The translations under genes were made by a program, and so were the position numbers. From Styela clava (taxonomy: Eukaryota; Chordata; Ascidiacea; Stolidobranchia; Styelidae), in contig NC_135257.1 of assembly GCF_964204865.1 (NCBI RefSeq), forward strand, positions 11,368,151 to 11,432,150: a DNA stretch of 64,000 bases, in the 5' to 3' direction. The notes below the pieces were generated by a model. It saw only the letters and a program-made list of their open reading frames with translations, made no database searches and had not been told where the DNA came from. This document shows, piece after piece, positions 45,546 to 58,334 of this stretch; position 1 is the stretch's first letter, and each line of letters opens with the position of its first letter.

Positions 45546-45660
45546 CAGTGGTTCCCAAACTTTTTTGACCATCGCCCCCCTACAGTTGTTTATACAACTT
45601 CATCGCCCCCCGGCAATACAAAAAATGTAAGGTCAGAAACGAATATATTACAGACCAAAT
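45546..45660. repeat. Left end of a hAT element
   Basis: CAGTGGTTCCCAAACTTTTT followed by GACCATCGCCCCCC is a typical hAT terminus. No right end with matching duplication was found before the next element at 46163, so only the left end is claimed. Confidence 0.5.
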
Positions 45661-46162
45661 AAGAGGACAAATCATAGTTTATAGTGTTTTTCGATGAGAT
45701 AGATGAGCTTAGTGTTCTTCAGCGAGTTTTTTTATTATATCTAAAATTACCCCGTTTACTGGTGGAATGGCGATTTCGTTGTTTTGATAGCAATAGTAGC
45801 ACGGCTGAAAACCCCTTTTTCACCATATATATATATAATAGGTCGGAAATGAAAGAATCCAGGGTTCTACCTCCTCAAAATCCGCCGCGCACTCTTGCCT
45901 TATAGCATTTCACTCCCTAAATTCACCCCATTCACATTAAAATAATGAAAACAAAGTTAATTTTCAATAACTCATAATAATTTTCGTACATCTCATTCAT
46001 TCCTACAGCCTGATGACTTGCAACAAAATACGTCGGTAAAATTCATCCCCGATTACTCATCCTACCACGGCCTCCAGTCCGATCCATAATTAATCAGCCA
46101 TTTGTTTTTGGATTCATGGAATCGGATGTGGAAGAAGCCGTGACCGACTATCGGCTACGGCC

Positions 46163-47140
46163 CAGGGGTCGGCAAATTTTATGTCACTCGCAGGACAAAA
46201 TTCAGGGTTGCTAGTCTTTTGCGGGTCGCATATATTTTTTGAAAATTAAAAACGGAACAGCGCGCGAAAACTGCGACAATTCGGGAACTCAACACAGTCG
46301 TGTTATTAAAAAAATATTACAATGACATTTAATATTGCCGCATCACGCTGGATAGCTTTACGACGCTAATATTGGAACATTTTCTGAACGGGAATCCCTA
46401 ATCCCAGTTTTTTGCTTGTTCTTTGTAATGTTCATTTTCGAAAATAATTGTTTGCACAAATCTGTACTTCCAAACATCAAAGTGATACATTCTCACAAAA
46501 ATCAAGCAGTGATGAATCTCTCGAATAGAATATGAATTTTATTTCCTTATTGCATTGCAATATATTCGAATATTGACTGCGCTATTGAACCCCTGCCCTC
46601 AGCATCAACTTTTATTTGTTATAAATTGGCTTCGAAAAAAATATGAGCAATAGGGAAGGGAATACAAGAGAGAAGTGCAGAAAACGAACTATTGCGTGAT
46701 TGAAATGCCATTCCCGAAAATTTTTCATGTCTTGATTCTTGAAAACTTTGCAACTGCATTACTCTCTATGTTTTCATCCACATGTGCTTGTGAATCTCTG
46801 TTATCAGTTATGAACTTCATCAAGTCTCGGAATAGGAGTAGTCTGAAAGATGAAACCAGTAGTGAGTAGTTCGTGTATTTCTCTGAAAGTTACAAAATAT
46901 AAACCCAATGTAAAATCTCTATCAGCGGTATGCAGCAGCAGAATTCTCGCTGATATAGAATATGAAAAGTAATCAAATCCATTTGTCGGACTGATATTTC
47001 GCCGAATAGTGAATCTGTCTGTACATGTTTAAAAGGTTTTTATTGTGTATCTTTGCTTGTTTTTAATTTTAGCCGGCACGCGGAAGAGTTTTGTTTAGCC
47101 GATTTTGGCAAGCGAGTCAAAAAAAGGTTGCCCACCCCTG
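46163..47140 (+). mobile_element. Degraded hAT element with transposase remnant
   Basis: Ends CAGGGGTCGGCAAATTTT and, on the other strand, CAGGGGTGGGCAACCTTTTT bound 978 bp. No intact target duplication is left. A frame at about 46675-46869 encodes a hAT dimerisation-domain remnant (FSSTCACESLLSVMNFIKSRNRSSL), and after a frameshift the C-terminal tail continues to about 46970. This is a dead, internally deleted copy of the Buster/SCAND3-like type. Confidence 0.7.
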
Positions 47141-47203
47141 TCCTAGCCTGTAGTACCCTCTGTAATAATTGGGTTGCAAAAATACCCAAGTTAACTGAGA
47201 TAA

Positions 47204-47310
47204 TTCTAAGTGATTCAAGAGTCTTGCTGCACACTAACACAAATATATTTATGTGACGTTTCGTCTGACCAAGGTCAGACTTCTTCAGACATACCGGTGT
47301 AATTACACAC
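47204..47310 (-). repeat. Terminal inverted repeat with palindrome, left
   Basis: About 75 bp here, from CTAAGTGATTCAAGAGTC to GTCTGACCAAGGTCAGAC, is repeated in inverted orientation at 51686-51765. The inner 18 bp GTCTGACCAAGGTCAGAC is a perfect hairpin. It is followed by TTCTTCAGACAT. The family is unknown; such GAAACG-plus-hairpin ends occur in Penelope-like and some LINE elements. Confidence 0.7.
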
Positions 47311-47989
47311 ATTGTTGAAATATGCATGTAACTGCTTTCCTTTGTAGCGTACCGGCAATGTATGAAATAATTATCCAGGTTCAGAATATCTTCTAATATG
47401 ATCTGACGTCAAGTTTTCTCTCAATAGTCCAAGTCTTTATGCTATTTTATGTCATTTATTAACAACTCGAACAGTAAACGATCCAAAACAACCAAACACT
47501 CCCCAAAGGAACGAAAAGCATAAAATAAAAATAACAGATACCAGGCAGTAAAATGCAAGAAAGACCACATACACAACAAAAACACTGACAAACCCTGAAA
47601 TCCAAGACAGCTCTGAATAAAAACCAAATGACTCCTAGAATCTGGTACAATAAACTAGCTACTGCAATTTGCAAAACAGGCCGAAAGTAACTTATGACAG
47701 GCATTTAAAAAGACTATGAACAATTCTATAGGTGCACAACATTTGAACAATACTGATGAAAGCTAATTCCACGATAAAACTAAAAATACAACACTACGGT
47801 AAATGAACTGGAATGGCACTGTACTGGTAAAAACAATAACATGGTCCCTACGTCAGCCCACTGTCCAGCACAAAACATCCGACACTCACACAACACAGAC
47901 AAACATCCCTGAAAACCAGAGGCATTCACACAGACATTCAAAACCCACCAATCTAACCGAAACACTCAGACGACTACACTCTGTCACAC

Positions 47990-48080
47990 CAATGACATTA
48001 AACAACATGATGCGCAACTCCGGCATTTTTGTCCGAAGATCGTATTCGATAGCACGCTCCAATGCACATACTTGACGAGA
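47990..48080 (-). repeat. Internal inverted similarity to 51410-51515
   Basis: On the - strand this stretch reads ATGTGCATTGGAGCG and, 60 bp on, CATGTTGTTTAATGTCATTG; the same two blocks occur in the same order on the + strand at 51412 and 51490. The homology between the two inverted elements is therefore wider than their ends. A - strand frame through it (ALERAIEYDLRTKMPELRIM) has a degraded counterpart on the other side (ALERIMKYNL). Confidence 0.6.
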
Positions 48081-48735
48081 CGAAAACGAGCGGATGTGTG
48101 CTGCTTTCGAGGCGTAGCACGAATGGTGTTCGTGCCTGCTTTGACAGTTGTTGTCGATTTTAATGATATTTTTGAAAGTTGGGGTAAGAAGAAATCGGTA
48201 AAAGGTAAGGTGAATACTATTGTTGTATATCACACCCGGGCATCGCACTGTTAAGTACATGTGGGAAAGCCAGCCTTTGTCAAATACTACGAAGTTATTA
48301 ATTCAGTACGGTACGTAGTTGCCCATTTGCCGAAATTGCATATTTACTTACCCCTTATGGTTTCAAATAGTTCATGCACCTCCGTTTAGATTTTTTTAAT
48401 CAGTGAGGATATATACTCATTGTTGATTGCTGCTCATTGTAACATACTATTGCGCATTCACTTTTATTTGCGTATTGAATCAAAGTGTTAACAAGTTCAC
48501 CTAACATTTCACTCATACCGGTCTATATTGTATAGTCTGATTTCTCAAGTATTTGGAGCCACGAATGCTTGTAATTTTCTGACTAAACCCTTTTATTAGT
48601 TGGTTTATATACCAAATTCAGTAAAATATTTTTTACATAAAACAAGAGATATTGGATTTATTAGCTTTTCCATTCTAAATCATATAGACTGCTTTATTTA
48701 TTCCTAACGAAAATTAATAAATCTCCTCTCTTTCT

Positions 48736-49025
48736 TCAGATGTGAAAGTTGTGGACAAACCTGTCTAAGCATTGTGAGACTCTTGCAGCACAAGAGGCAA
48801 TAGCAGAAATAGTAAGTATATAAATCAAGAAATTAAGCCGACATAAAGCAAAACTTTTCAACTATTCGTCTAATCTCAATTTCCTATTATTTATTCACAG
48901 GACAACTATAGCAGACGGGGAGATATCAGAAGTCTGGCGACATATCAGTGACAGTGTGATTCCAAGAAATATAATGTTTGCAATAGAAAAACAACCTATG
49001 GAGGCATGCAAAGACATTTGACCCT
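48736..49025 (+). pseudogene. Possible degenerate zinc-finger exons
   Basis: Two exon-like pieces, the first with acceptor TTTCTTCAG and donor GTAAGT and the second with acceptor TTATTCACAG, contain C2H2-like remnants: CESCGQTCLSIVRLLQH in one frame and YNVCNRKTTYGGMQRHL in another. Stops interrupt both. They might be a decayed gene or a transposon-borne finger. Coding status is not supported. Confidence 0.25.
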
Positions 49026-49311
49026 CCGGTAGAGTTGTTTATGGCCCCCACATCCTGCAGGGCTTGAGGAAAATAACTAAAAATTCCAAAGCGTAAGATT
49101 GCATAAGCGGTCTTATTTGTAAAAAGGCACAAAACACGCCAGACATACTTAAAACAGCTTTGGAAATGAGGATTACGGGTACCTCACTGCACCTGTGTTA
49201 TATTTGGTTCATCAACTTTTGGTAGTACTATAGAGGAAATTCCGGAAGGGGTATAATCATCATTCATGATAAAATACTATCATATATTTTTTGAACAACT
49301 TCAATCTAGAC

Positions 49312-50489
49312 CAGGGATCTCAAACTCGCGGCCCCAGAGAACTTCCAGTGCGGCCCTCGAACGCTTAACAATAATTGTAATAGTATTTTGGAAGTTTTTT
49401 TTTTATCCAAATGTAATAGATTTTTCAAACCTTCTAAAGTGAAATTGATTATTCACACAGAAAACAATTTACTGAAAGTAGTTTTGGAATATTAATTTTT
49501 TTTGTCCACATTTTGACCCAATTAAGAATACACATCAAGCTAGCAAAAGAATACTTGAATAAAACACTTGAGTGATTAAATTAAACGCAAAGTACATGAA
49601 GAAGGTGGCATTTTCGAAGAAAATGGGAGTTGTAACATTTCTGCTCTTCACAAAATTCTGAAGCACATTGTTTAATTTGTCATATTTCCATCAATACAAT
49701 CAAAAAACACAATAAGCTCAGCAGTCAATATGACAAATTCGAAGACCAACTTCGAACAGAAAATTTCCATGTGTTTGTATATTAATATAATTATACAACG
49801 ACTTAGTTACTAAAAATCAATATCAATAATAATCCAAGCAATCCTATGCCACGCAATGTAGTGCGAAATGTCTTGTCGAAAAAATCTGTCATTTGTTTTT
49901 TTACTGATCTATACATGAAATGATAAAAGTAACTTTTTTGCATTACTGGAATTAATTAAACATTCGCATAGATCCAGATTAACCCATGATCATGTGACCT
50001 CGTTAGTTAGAGTTGGTACTATAAAATTATTTCATCCTGGCCTTAGTATGCTGGTGACACATAAAAGATGCCAAACGTCAGGACAAATGTAATTAAAAAA
50101 CATTGAGTTTATATTGTAGTATTTTTGTTAATTTTAGGTTCATATATTCAGATTGAGTCATTTTTTAGTGTATGTATTATTCTTTCTCTATCCAAAGCTT
50201 GTTCAAAAATGATTTTGATGGTTGTACATAGAATTTTATGATTTTTTGTAATAAATACAGTAACTTGCAATAATAGTGGAATGCAAATATTAACATGAAA
50301 TTGCATTTGAAATTAAAGAAAATAATAAAACTTAATCCAACTGTTTAGTTGCATCCTAATATATGTCACAAACTAAAACTATCTTGAAAATATCTTTCAA
50401 GTATACATTATCGAAAACTGTTTGCGGCCCTTTTTACAATTTCCAACATGCAATGCGGCTCTCGAAAACCCATGAGTTTGACACCACTG
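49312..50489. mobile_element. Non-autonomous hAT element
   Basis: A 1178-bp element with ends CAGGGATCTCAAACTCGCGG and, on the other strand, CAGTGGTGTCAAACTCATGG, both running into GCGGCCC/GCCGCA motifs. The flanks ATCTAGAC and ATCTATTC agree at 6 of 8 positions, an ageing target duplication. No coding capacity. Confidence 0.82.
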
Positions 50490-51270
50490 ATCTATTCTAG
50501 ACAATTCAAGCATTGCTTTGGGAAATAATATCACTTCAATTAAATTGAAAAAAATCTTGCCGTATTAAATACAAAATCGTTGCTATCATAAAGGTAAACC
50601 AATTCAGCCACTGGGAATATATTGGCCTTCACAAAGCAATGGAGGCAAAATTGAGAGTTCATGAGCTATGAACTTTTGTTCTTTTCTTTGTCTTGAACTT
50701 TTCATACTCCACAGCCCCTATTAATTTTATTTTTAATTTCAATGACCATGTGATGGTCATACATATCTTTAACTTGTATTTTCTGTAATGATGTATTATC
50801 TCAATGTGTCAAACTTTTAATTAGTGTGCATATTTTGCTTCCAGATGACATAAATGTATTGTCTTGTTTATTACCTCAGCTTGGAGTATTGACAAGAAAA
50901 AGGTGCCAGTAAATTCTTTGTTATAATCAGAATTCACAATTAATAGGAATTATAAACAGCCACCAATCAATGAGAATTACATGCGAAATCCCTCACAATC
51001 AATTTGTCCAAAAAATTCACCTACTAGGGCAAGTTTGATAGGTGCAAACTTTGTGTTATGGAATTGTATCACAGCACCGTTAAGAGAAGTAAAAACAGTT
51101 CTGCTGTTTTGTATGACACCCTCTTTAAATGAAATTTCAATGTTTAAGCGCAAACATTAAAATACCTTTGAACTTTGTCATTATCTGCAAAATGTCCCAC
51201 ACGAATCTTTACGCTATCGCGTTTGTAATCATGATGTCCATTTTACTCTTTACAGCTTGTATGTCATTCC
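50490..51270. other. Intergenic, nothing recognised
   Basis: AT-rich DNA between a hAT element and the right-hand inverted repeat. No reading frame, RNA gene or terminal repeat was recognised. Confidence 0.3.
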
Positions 51271-51685
51271 AGCTTTCCAAGTGAGCAAAACTTCTTAGAT
51301 ATAGAGATTATTTTCTTACGTTACAGGCGCAAAAAGGCAGGTACTAAACGTAAAGAGGACGCCGATTAGCAAAAGCAAGCGGAAAACGGTCGCGAAAGGC
51401 GACGAGAAATATGTGCATTGGAGCGTATCATGAAATACAATCTTTCGCATGTAGTCTTATGGAGTGACGTCAGAGTTGCCTATCATGTTGTTTAATGTCA
51501 TTGGTCACACACAGGCACAGCATACACCAACAGACCACGCTGCCCCCGAGAACCGATCGACCGTGTCGCAGCGTCTAAACTGCTAGAATACCAAATATGG
51601 AAACGATATCACATGACGTCATTTAACAGGCAAAACAAGGGTCGTCACACCTTGTTATAGTTGAACTATGTATGTCTTAAAAAAA

Positions 51686-51765
51686 GTCTGACCTTGGTCA
51701 GACGAAACGTTACAGAAATATATTTGTGTTAGTGTGCAGCAAGACTCTTGAATCACTTAGGATTG
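51686..51765 (+). repeat. Terminal inverted repeat with palindrome, right
   Basis: Inverted partner of 47204-47280, with the same hairpin GTCTGACCTTGGTCAGAC, then GAAACGTTACAG and GTGTGCAGCAAGACTC. The two arms differ at a few bases only. They are either the ends of one 4.5-kb composite or two elements in opposite orientation. Confidence 0.7.
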
Positions 51766-52697
51766 TTATGTTTACTCTTGCTACAGCATCCTTGCAATTT
51801 ATGCATACCAATCCACCGGCACAAAAGCATAAAAGAAGGATAAGCAGTTGGTCTCGCAAAAACCAAATAATTAACTGAGATAGATTGGAATAGCTAAACA
51901 TGTCGAAAAACAAGGCAAAATCTGCTTTGGTAACAACTTGAATTTATGAAGAGTAAGAAGTTCAAAATTGTAATAAAAGGTCATGGTAACAGAAAACGTG
52001 GCGTCATAATACCCGTTTCTACCTGTGATGGTGGGTCGGACGTTAGCTACGTGTTAACCAGCAGGCAGTGCGAATATGATCCATCCACGGCCAAAAATAT
52101 CTCAGTTATCAACATATATAAACTAACCTATCTTTTATAACATTCTAGATCAGTGTGGTCCAAACCTGGCACTCGGGCCGCATGTGGCCCGAAATTTAAC
52201 CCCGTTTCCTAATCCCGATGTCGGAAATGATGTTTGTTAGTATGGCGGTATTTCAGTGTCATAAACGTCGAGACAGTGCCTATACGGGAATTACGTACTG
52301 TGATCGGAACAAGGGGAATGCATTGTCTTGTGCAGACAGGACCCAGCCGAGAAGATGTGTCGCGCTTTTCATTTCAACTACGCACGTCAAGCAACTCCTT
52401 ATTTTGAAAGTCGTTCGTGCCGTTATTTCAGTATAAGTATTTTAGTATAAGTATTTGGGCCATGCGACAGCAGTGACAAAACACAGAGCTGACTTAGCGC
52501 GGGATCCAGTTTTTTTTTTAGCTAGGTGCCGAAATCCAAACTCAGACGGACTTGGTTGTTCTTCCTGTTTGTCCCCGCAATGGGAAGTTTGTGGCAATCT
52601 GAAATCCAACTTACACAGACTATACGATCTTAATCTAACAAGTCTGTTGCACCATACAGATTTCGATGATAACAACTACGTAGCATTGTAGCGCATG

Positions 52698-54080
52698 TGT
52701 CACGGATTTTATTATCCGTGTGGTTTAATTTAGTTTGTCTTTTTGTGTTTGCCTATATGCTTTTTGATGACCCTTGGTTTGGATATACTTCATCCGGGTC
52801 CGGTTGCTGTGGGACTCCGATCACCATCGAATCGTGAGAAAAAAGAGCTTCCCGCCTCTTCTCCAGTCTCCTCGTCCTCGCTGTCGCCTGTCGGCCGGAC
52901 GTGTTTTCCTGTGTTCTCTGTTTAGTGCTGTTTTAACTGTGAAGTTGCCTCATAATAAACCACAAATCCGGAATCTGAGTCTTCTGATTCAATACACACG
53001 GTAGCAACATCATAAACCGTGATAATGGCGAGCACAGCGACGAACTTGGAGGAAATCAATGACGGCAACTTCGAAAGTTCTGACAATCAGGAAAATGAAA
53101 CAAAAATCCAGCTTGGACAAAGAGTTTAACGGAACCATTATCAACTCAGCGACCTCGGGAACGGTGTCTCAGGCAGAACATAACAGCATTTTTGGTGGGC
53201 TGAGTAAGCCTTTGGTGTAATGATGAAGGGTCCGGCATGTGTGCGGTGGTTAAAGCTGGCTGGACTGTTGTGACCGGTTTTCAGAAGTGGCATTGTGTGT
53301 TACCTTCAATGGTGGAGCCCTGGGTTGTTGGAATCCCAAGTTGTGTGGTCAACGTGAGCCAGGAACCGGTGCATGTCGAGGCGGGTACCTCAGTGGGAAT
53401 AGTTCACCTAAGAGGGGAGGTTTCCCAAATTGCTGATATGTCTAACTCTGATCCTGAAGTGGGGGAAAGTTTGCCTGATCACCTCAAGCCGTTATTATCC
53501 GAAGTGGAACATTTAAATAAAGATGAGAAAAACCAAGACATCTTCGCCAAGCCTGTCAAGCGGAATCCATATCGAATAGGATTTGAAGAGCAATTTCGTT
53601 CATGACTATTTTTTATTGTATCATCTTGTTTAAACCATTTGGCTATGTAAAAGATATTTTTTGAAGAGGGGAAGGGGTACATAATCTTTAAAAAATTTGG
53701 TTGTTTTGTGTTTTTTTTAATTCGATCTTGAGAATGAAACTTGTGGAGTTTCATCCTAAACAAGGCATTCTGTCACGGATTTTATTATCCGTGTGGTTTA
53801 ATTTAGTTTGTCTTTTTGTGTTTGCCTATATGCTTTTTGAGGACCCTTGGTTTGGATATACTTCATCCGGGTCCGGTTGCTGTGGGACTCCGATCACCAA
53901 CGTCGTGACCAGTCGTGAAAAAAAGAGCTTCCCGCCTCTTCCCGGTCGCCTCGCTGGCGGCCGGACGTGTTTTCCTGTGTTCTCTGTTTTAACTGTGAAG
54001 TTGCCTCATAGTAAACCACAAATCCGGAATCTGAGTGTTCTGATTCAATACACACGGTAGCAACATCATAAACCGTATTA
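52698..54080 (+). mobile_element. Internally deleted Ty3/Gypsy LTR retrotransposon
   Basis: Two direct repeats of roughly 310-330 bp (about 52698-53024 and 53771-54080) begin TGTCACGGATTTTATTATCC and end near ATAAACCGT. The left one ends CCGTGATA, close to the reverse complement of TGTCACGG. A 4-bp CATG flanks both sides (52694-52697 and 54081-54084). TGGCGAGC next to the left repeat may be a primer-binding site. Only about 750 bp lies between the repeats, so most of gag and pol is gone. It is inserted in a hAT element. Confidence 0.8.
53237..53605 (+). pseudogene. Gypsy pol fragment (protease-RT linker)
   Basis: A 122-aa frame inside the LTR element. The segment with VPSMVEP-like spacing, VVNVSQEPVHVEAGTSVGIV and then LPDHLKPLLSEVEHLNKDE resembles the linker between protease and reverse transcriptase in Ty3/Gypsy pol, where a V.V.N....V.V..GT.LG pattern precedes LP.HL..L. 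No protease active site or reverse transcriptase core is present, so this is a remnant. Confidence 0.6.
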
Positions 54081-55744
54081 CATGCAGAATCGGAAAACAG
54101 AAATTTATGACTGCATCAGGCGGGCCAGATAGAATCATCTAACGGGCCGCCGCATTTAACCCGCGGCCGTAGTTTGCATACGTCAGTTTTAAAATTCCGC
54201 CATAATTTGTTTGTTTTTCAGCCTTATCATATTCGAATAATTATAAAAAGATTTCTGAAAGTTACTGTATGATTTCGGTATAGAGTCATGGACAATTCGT
54301 GCAAAGTTTCAATGAACCAAGGCATTAACCATCAAATACATTTTATTGTGAGAAAGCATAAAGAATGACAAAACCGAAGCATCAGGAATCTTTGGTCTGT
54401 GATCGTTTTAGCTAAGTTCTTTTATTTGAGGAACTATAGAATTGCTCTTATTTCCTGGTTTCTGAGGTATTATATGCTCCGTTATGAATATCGGATGAAA
54501 GAGGCTTATTTGTAAGTATACATACAGCTGAATGACGTAATCTCTTTTCATATTTTCTATTTCATTTTATATAAAAAATGCTTTGTTCTGACTAGAATGT
54601 TGCCCTTATATTTCTATCAAATTGCAGACTTGCGATTGAAAATGAAAGTTATGGAAATACCGAAACAAATTATGAAAACTATTTTCATTAACATTGTGTT
54701 TGGACAAGACATCTGTGTACTGAAGAGTTGATGAATGAGCAGGAATCCCCGGCTGTCATACTTAACTTGTTTATATCACATATATGTCTTTATCGAACTC
54801 CAAATGCGGGGGCATTTCCTGTCTTTGAATTGTTTGAATATGAAAGAGTATTTGTCATTTAACTACGTGACAGCAATTTTTCATTCTTCCTTACACTAAA
54901 ATTTCATTTTTTTTTATATCCGGGTCCGGAGTCCCAACTTAGACGAACTTGGTTGTTCTTTGACGTTAGCACTAGGCCTGCCCACGCTAGAAGAAATATA
55001 CAAGTAATTTCTCAAATATAACAAGTCATCATACAATGAGTGTGGAAAAAGGGTGATCGAGGTAAACTGAGAGAAAACGTATTTCCTGACCCCGAACAAC
55101 GTTCAACCACAGTGTCTGGTGTGTTTTCAACTAATATCTGTCACGAAAGAATATTATTTCGAACGATATTACTCGGGAAGCAATTTTGAAATATCTATTC
55201 TGAAGGCTGTATATAGTTTCATTGGAAACTGAATAAAAACGGTAACCTCCCATTCTTTATTATATTTAAGTGAGTAAACTCGTTTTGATCGCTCCTAGGT
55301 TTTCTCCGACTGCAGCCCGCGAGACATTCTCAAAAGTTTTTGCGGCCCTCCAATCCCGCAAACTTGGACCACTCTGATATACATGTCTATGTGGAATTAA
55401 ACCCCAGTACTAGTCTTACCGTTGAAATCCAAATCAGCAATGCCACAAAAATATGAAAAAATTTATTCTCAACTCTCAAACGGAAGTCGAAAAGCGTCAT
55501 TGACTACATGGAGGAGCCTAAGTTGGAATGAAATAAACCTGTTTTCAACGACGTTCTGAGAAAAAACTCATTTTTCAGACTTGCGCCGTGTACATTGCTC
55601 ATGTAACTGGTAACACGTAGAAAAAACGCGAGAAGATCATACTTGATGCAAAAAGAAGTGTTCCCACGAATGAAAAAAAATCTAAATCTTGAAGGACATA
55701 TTTGGTACCCCAGAACTCAGTCAATGTGGTTTGGTAATTGCCTT

Positions 55745-57056
55745 TTTGCGACATCTTACATCTTAAAAATTATGAAATTACTACGACTAATTCAGTCGCC
55801 GCTTTATCATTGTCTCCGATATGAATTCATATAATTCCAACACCGCTAATACAATGGAGAATGTATGTAGTAATTTACTATATATATATTCGGATTTTTA
55901 AACAAAGCGATATTTTAGTCTTTAGTAGAGTGTAATTGCGTACAAGTAACTTCATATTGGGTTTCCAGTGCAAAAAGTCATGCCTCCGCGGGAAATGATC
56001 ATTGTAGAATACGAATGATCAATTGTTGAGGGTTGCTAAAGTTTACGACCAACCCAACAGGCAGGTTAACTACATACTTAATTCTAGAACATGCAAACGA
56101 TAGCAACATTAAAATACAAGATATGCAAAATGAATCAAACCCTATTATCAAACTGAGAAACAAGCAAACAAATCCGCTCATTGTGGCAGATAAATTAACA
56201 CTACTTAAACGGCAAACTCCTAGCACGAAATAAATTGTAAACAGCCGACTTGCAATAATTCGAAAGAATAAACAAACAAAAACGAGAGAAAAAGAAAAGA
56301 CCGATAACAGACTTTGTTTACGCCAACATGCCTATTCCTGCCCACGAACAGATGGTGAAAATCGCCTTGAAGGGAGTAATTTCGTGAACGGTCATTCGAC
56401 AAAGTGCAATGACCAAGATATCTCGAGATAACCCCGGGTCAATTATATACGAAATAAAACGAAGAAACTTTGTCTGTAACACTTGGAGAAGTCAATTGCC
56501 TGCCACACGTCATGTTCGCACAGAGTGATGTATACCTGTTTAGATCTGTATGAAGATAGTAGAATATGCCGGGATCATATCTAAGCCATTAAGGAATTAA
56601 TCTCATTTAGCCTATGTGTCACTGTCAAACCCTCTGCCTTATGACGAATTTGTTGTAAGTGATATTACATGATGCTATAAATAGAAACAAAGGTTGTATC
56701 ATCAGAGAGTGTAAGATACAAATCACATTTAGGAAGTATTAGGCACTGTGGTGTTGTATAAGGCTCAAGGATACGAATTTTTTCGTCTGTAGGAAAAGGT
56801 TTCGGGTATTAAAAACATATTTATTCTTGCATATCATTTGCGTAGCCAGTGACGCTGTGTATAGAGGTAGCAGTTTCGAGGGTTTTCGTATAACAAGAGA
56901 AAATAAAACATATGACTTGTCTGTATGTTTTCGATTGGATTGTGTAATCCAAGATGTGTATATGAATTTGAGAAAATTAAAAATTATCAAAATGTTTACC
57001 ATGAAACAGCCTGTAGCAAGCAAATTCGTTTGTCCATAATAAGTTAGTTCCTAGAC
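55745..57056. repeat. Segmental duplication, copy B upstream part
   Basis: Counterpart of 38990-39962, with an extra segment at about 55985-56480 that copy A lacks. The similarity runs to the very base where the shared hAT element begins. No gene supported. Confidence 0.75.
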
Positions 57057-57319
57057 CAGTGTTTCCCAACCCGAGTCCGAGGTCTCAAATGAGTCCGCGG
57101 AGCGTTAAAATGAGTCCGCAACGACCAAATTAGAAAGTTATGTAGTAGTAAATTTCATGTAGGTCACTAACGTTTTTTAGTTTCGCGAAATTCGCAAACG
57201 TTTTTTACCAAACTTAAGTACCATCCAAGTTACGATTTACGTTGGTTTTACATGAAACATCAAAATAAAGTTCATTCACATACGATTAATCGAGTCAATA
57301 ATCACTGGTTACTGAGTAG

Positions 57320-58334
57320 TAGGAATGGGACGAGTCCGGCATTACAGAGATTCGACGAATCCGAGTAATAGGTCAAGGACTCGAATCGAATCTGCCGAGT
57401 CCGTGACGTCATAATGGAAAAGCAGAAAAACGTGTTTTTGACCATGCTACAGCATCGTGCACTCACAAACATACGTCGTAGCTCATATTTTTTGCCTAAT
57501 GGTTCCGCAGATAGCTGTTGAATTATTTTAAATATATATATTTTCTCTTTTTTGGCGGCCATAATACAAATATAAACGTGGTCAATGTGCGCCTTGGCTG
57601 TGAACTGGATTTCCAGCCCACCTTGCGTCAATTCTGGGCGGCTATTCAGAAATTCTTACATGCCAATATGAACAATAAAAAGCTTTCGACTTTCCAGATA
57701 TTTCTAGCCGTAAATTTACTATGTCATGTGCGCATATGGTAGAGAAATGCCACTCGTCGTCAATACAATGTGGTACATCTGCTTGCAATTTAGTAGTTCA
57801 TGTAAACGTTCTAAAACTCTCCATGCTTTCCATTGCCTTTTTAGCGAAAGGATTGCACGCAATAAACTCGATTTAAAAGAGGTATTGATGAGATTCCCCA
57901 TTGGGTTGATCCAGAGCATGTTTCATTTTTACGCAAATCAAAAACTCAAAAATATTGCAATAACACATTTTATTGTGTACCACATGTATACCAAAAAGAA
58001 GAGATAGTTTGCAAACTATTGGCAACATCATTGTTATAAGCGATCAATAGTTTTTACCTTGCATTATATTATCTGGATATCTGTCGTCGTTTTATTAGGA
58101 GTGTTTATAATGCACACGAGTGATATTGTTACAGATCTAACCTTGAATTTTACCTAGTTATGGTATGTAGTGGGATTTATAGAGGCAAAAGTACAAACAT
58201 AGGCGTAAATTAGTAAAAACAGAATTGACTATGGACTATGGAAAATGACGTAGACTCGAAATCGAATCCGAGTCCAAAAAATGCCTGGATTCGACTCGAA
58301 TCCGAGTCCGGATCCGAATCCCGGACAATCCCTA
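57320..58334. mobile_element. Nested hAT (Ac-like) element
   Basis: A 1015-bp element with ends TAGGAATGGGACGAGTCC and, on the other strand, TAGGGATTGTCCGGGATTC, flanked by the perfect duplication CTGAGTAG (57312-57319, 58335-58342). Subterminal GACTCGAATC/GATTCGAGTC motifs crowd both ends, in the manner of the large element at 9086. No intact transposase. It is absent from copy A, so it inserted after the duplication or was lost from A. Confidence 0.9.

Larger units (their letters stand above)
52151..55376. mobile_element. hAT-like element hosting an LTR element
   Basis: Ends CAGTGTGGTCCAAACCTGG and, on the other strand, CAGAGTGGTCCAAGTTTGCG, both followed by GGGCCGC/GCGGCCC-type sequence. 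The 8-bp flanks do not match, so the limits rest on the inverted ends alone. A GGACTTGGTTGTTCTT motif near 52549 recurs near 54939. No transposase frame was found. The LTR element at 52698-54080 lies inside. Confidence 0.65.

Noticed and set aside
47255-47295. Firm call of a hammerhead ribozyme
   Set aside because: CTGAAGA, a perfect stem II and GAAAC are present in the left arm, but stems I and III do not form well and the right arm has lost CTGAAGA.
53701-54060. 119-aa ORF across the right LTR
   Set aside because: It runs through LTR sequence shared with the left repeat and lacks any retroelement domain.
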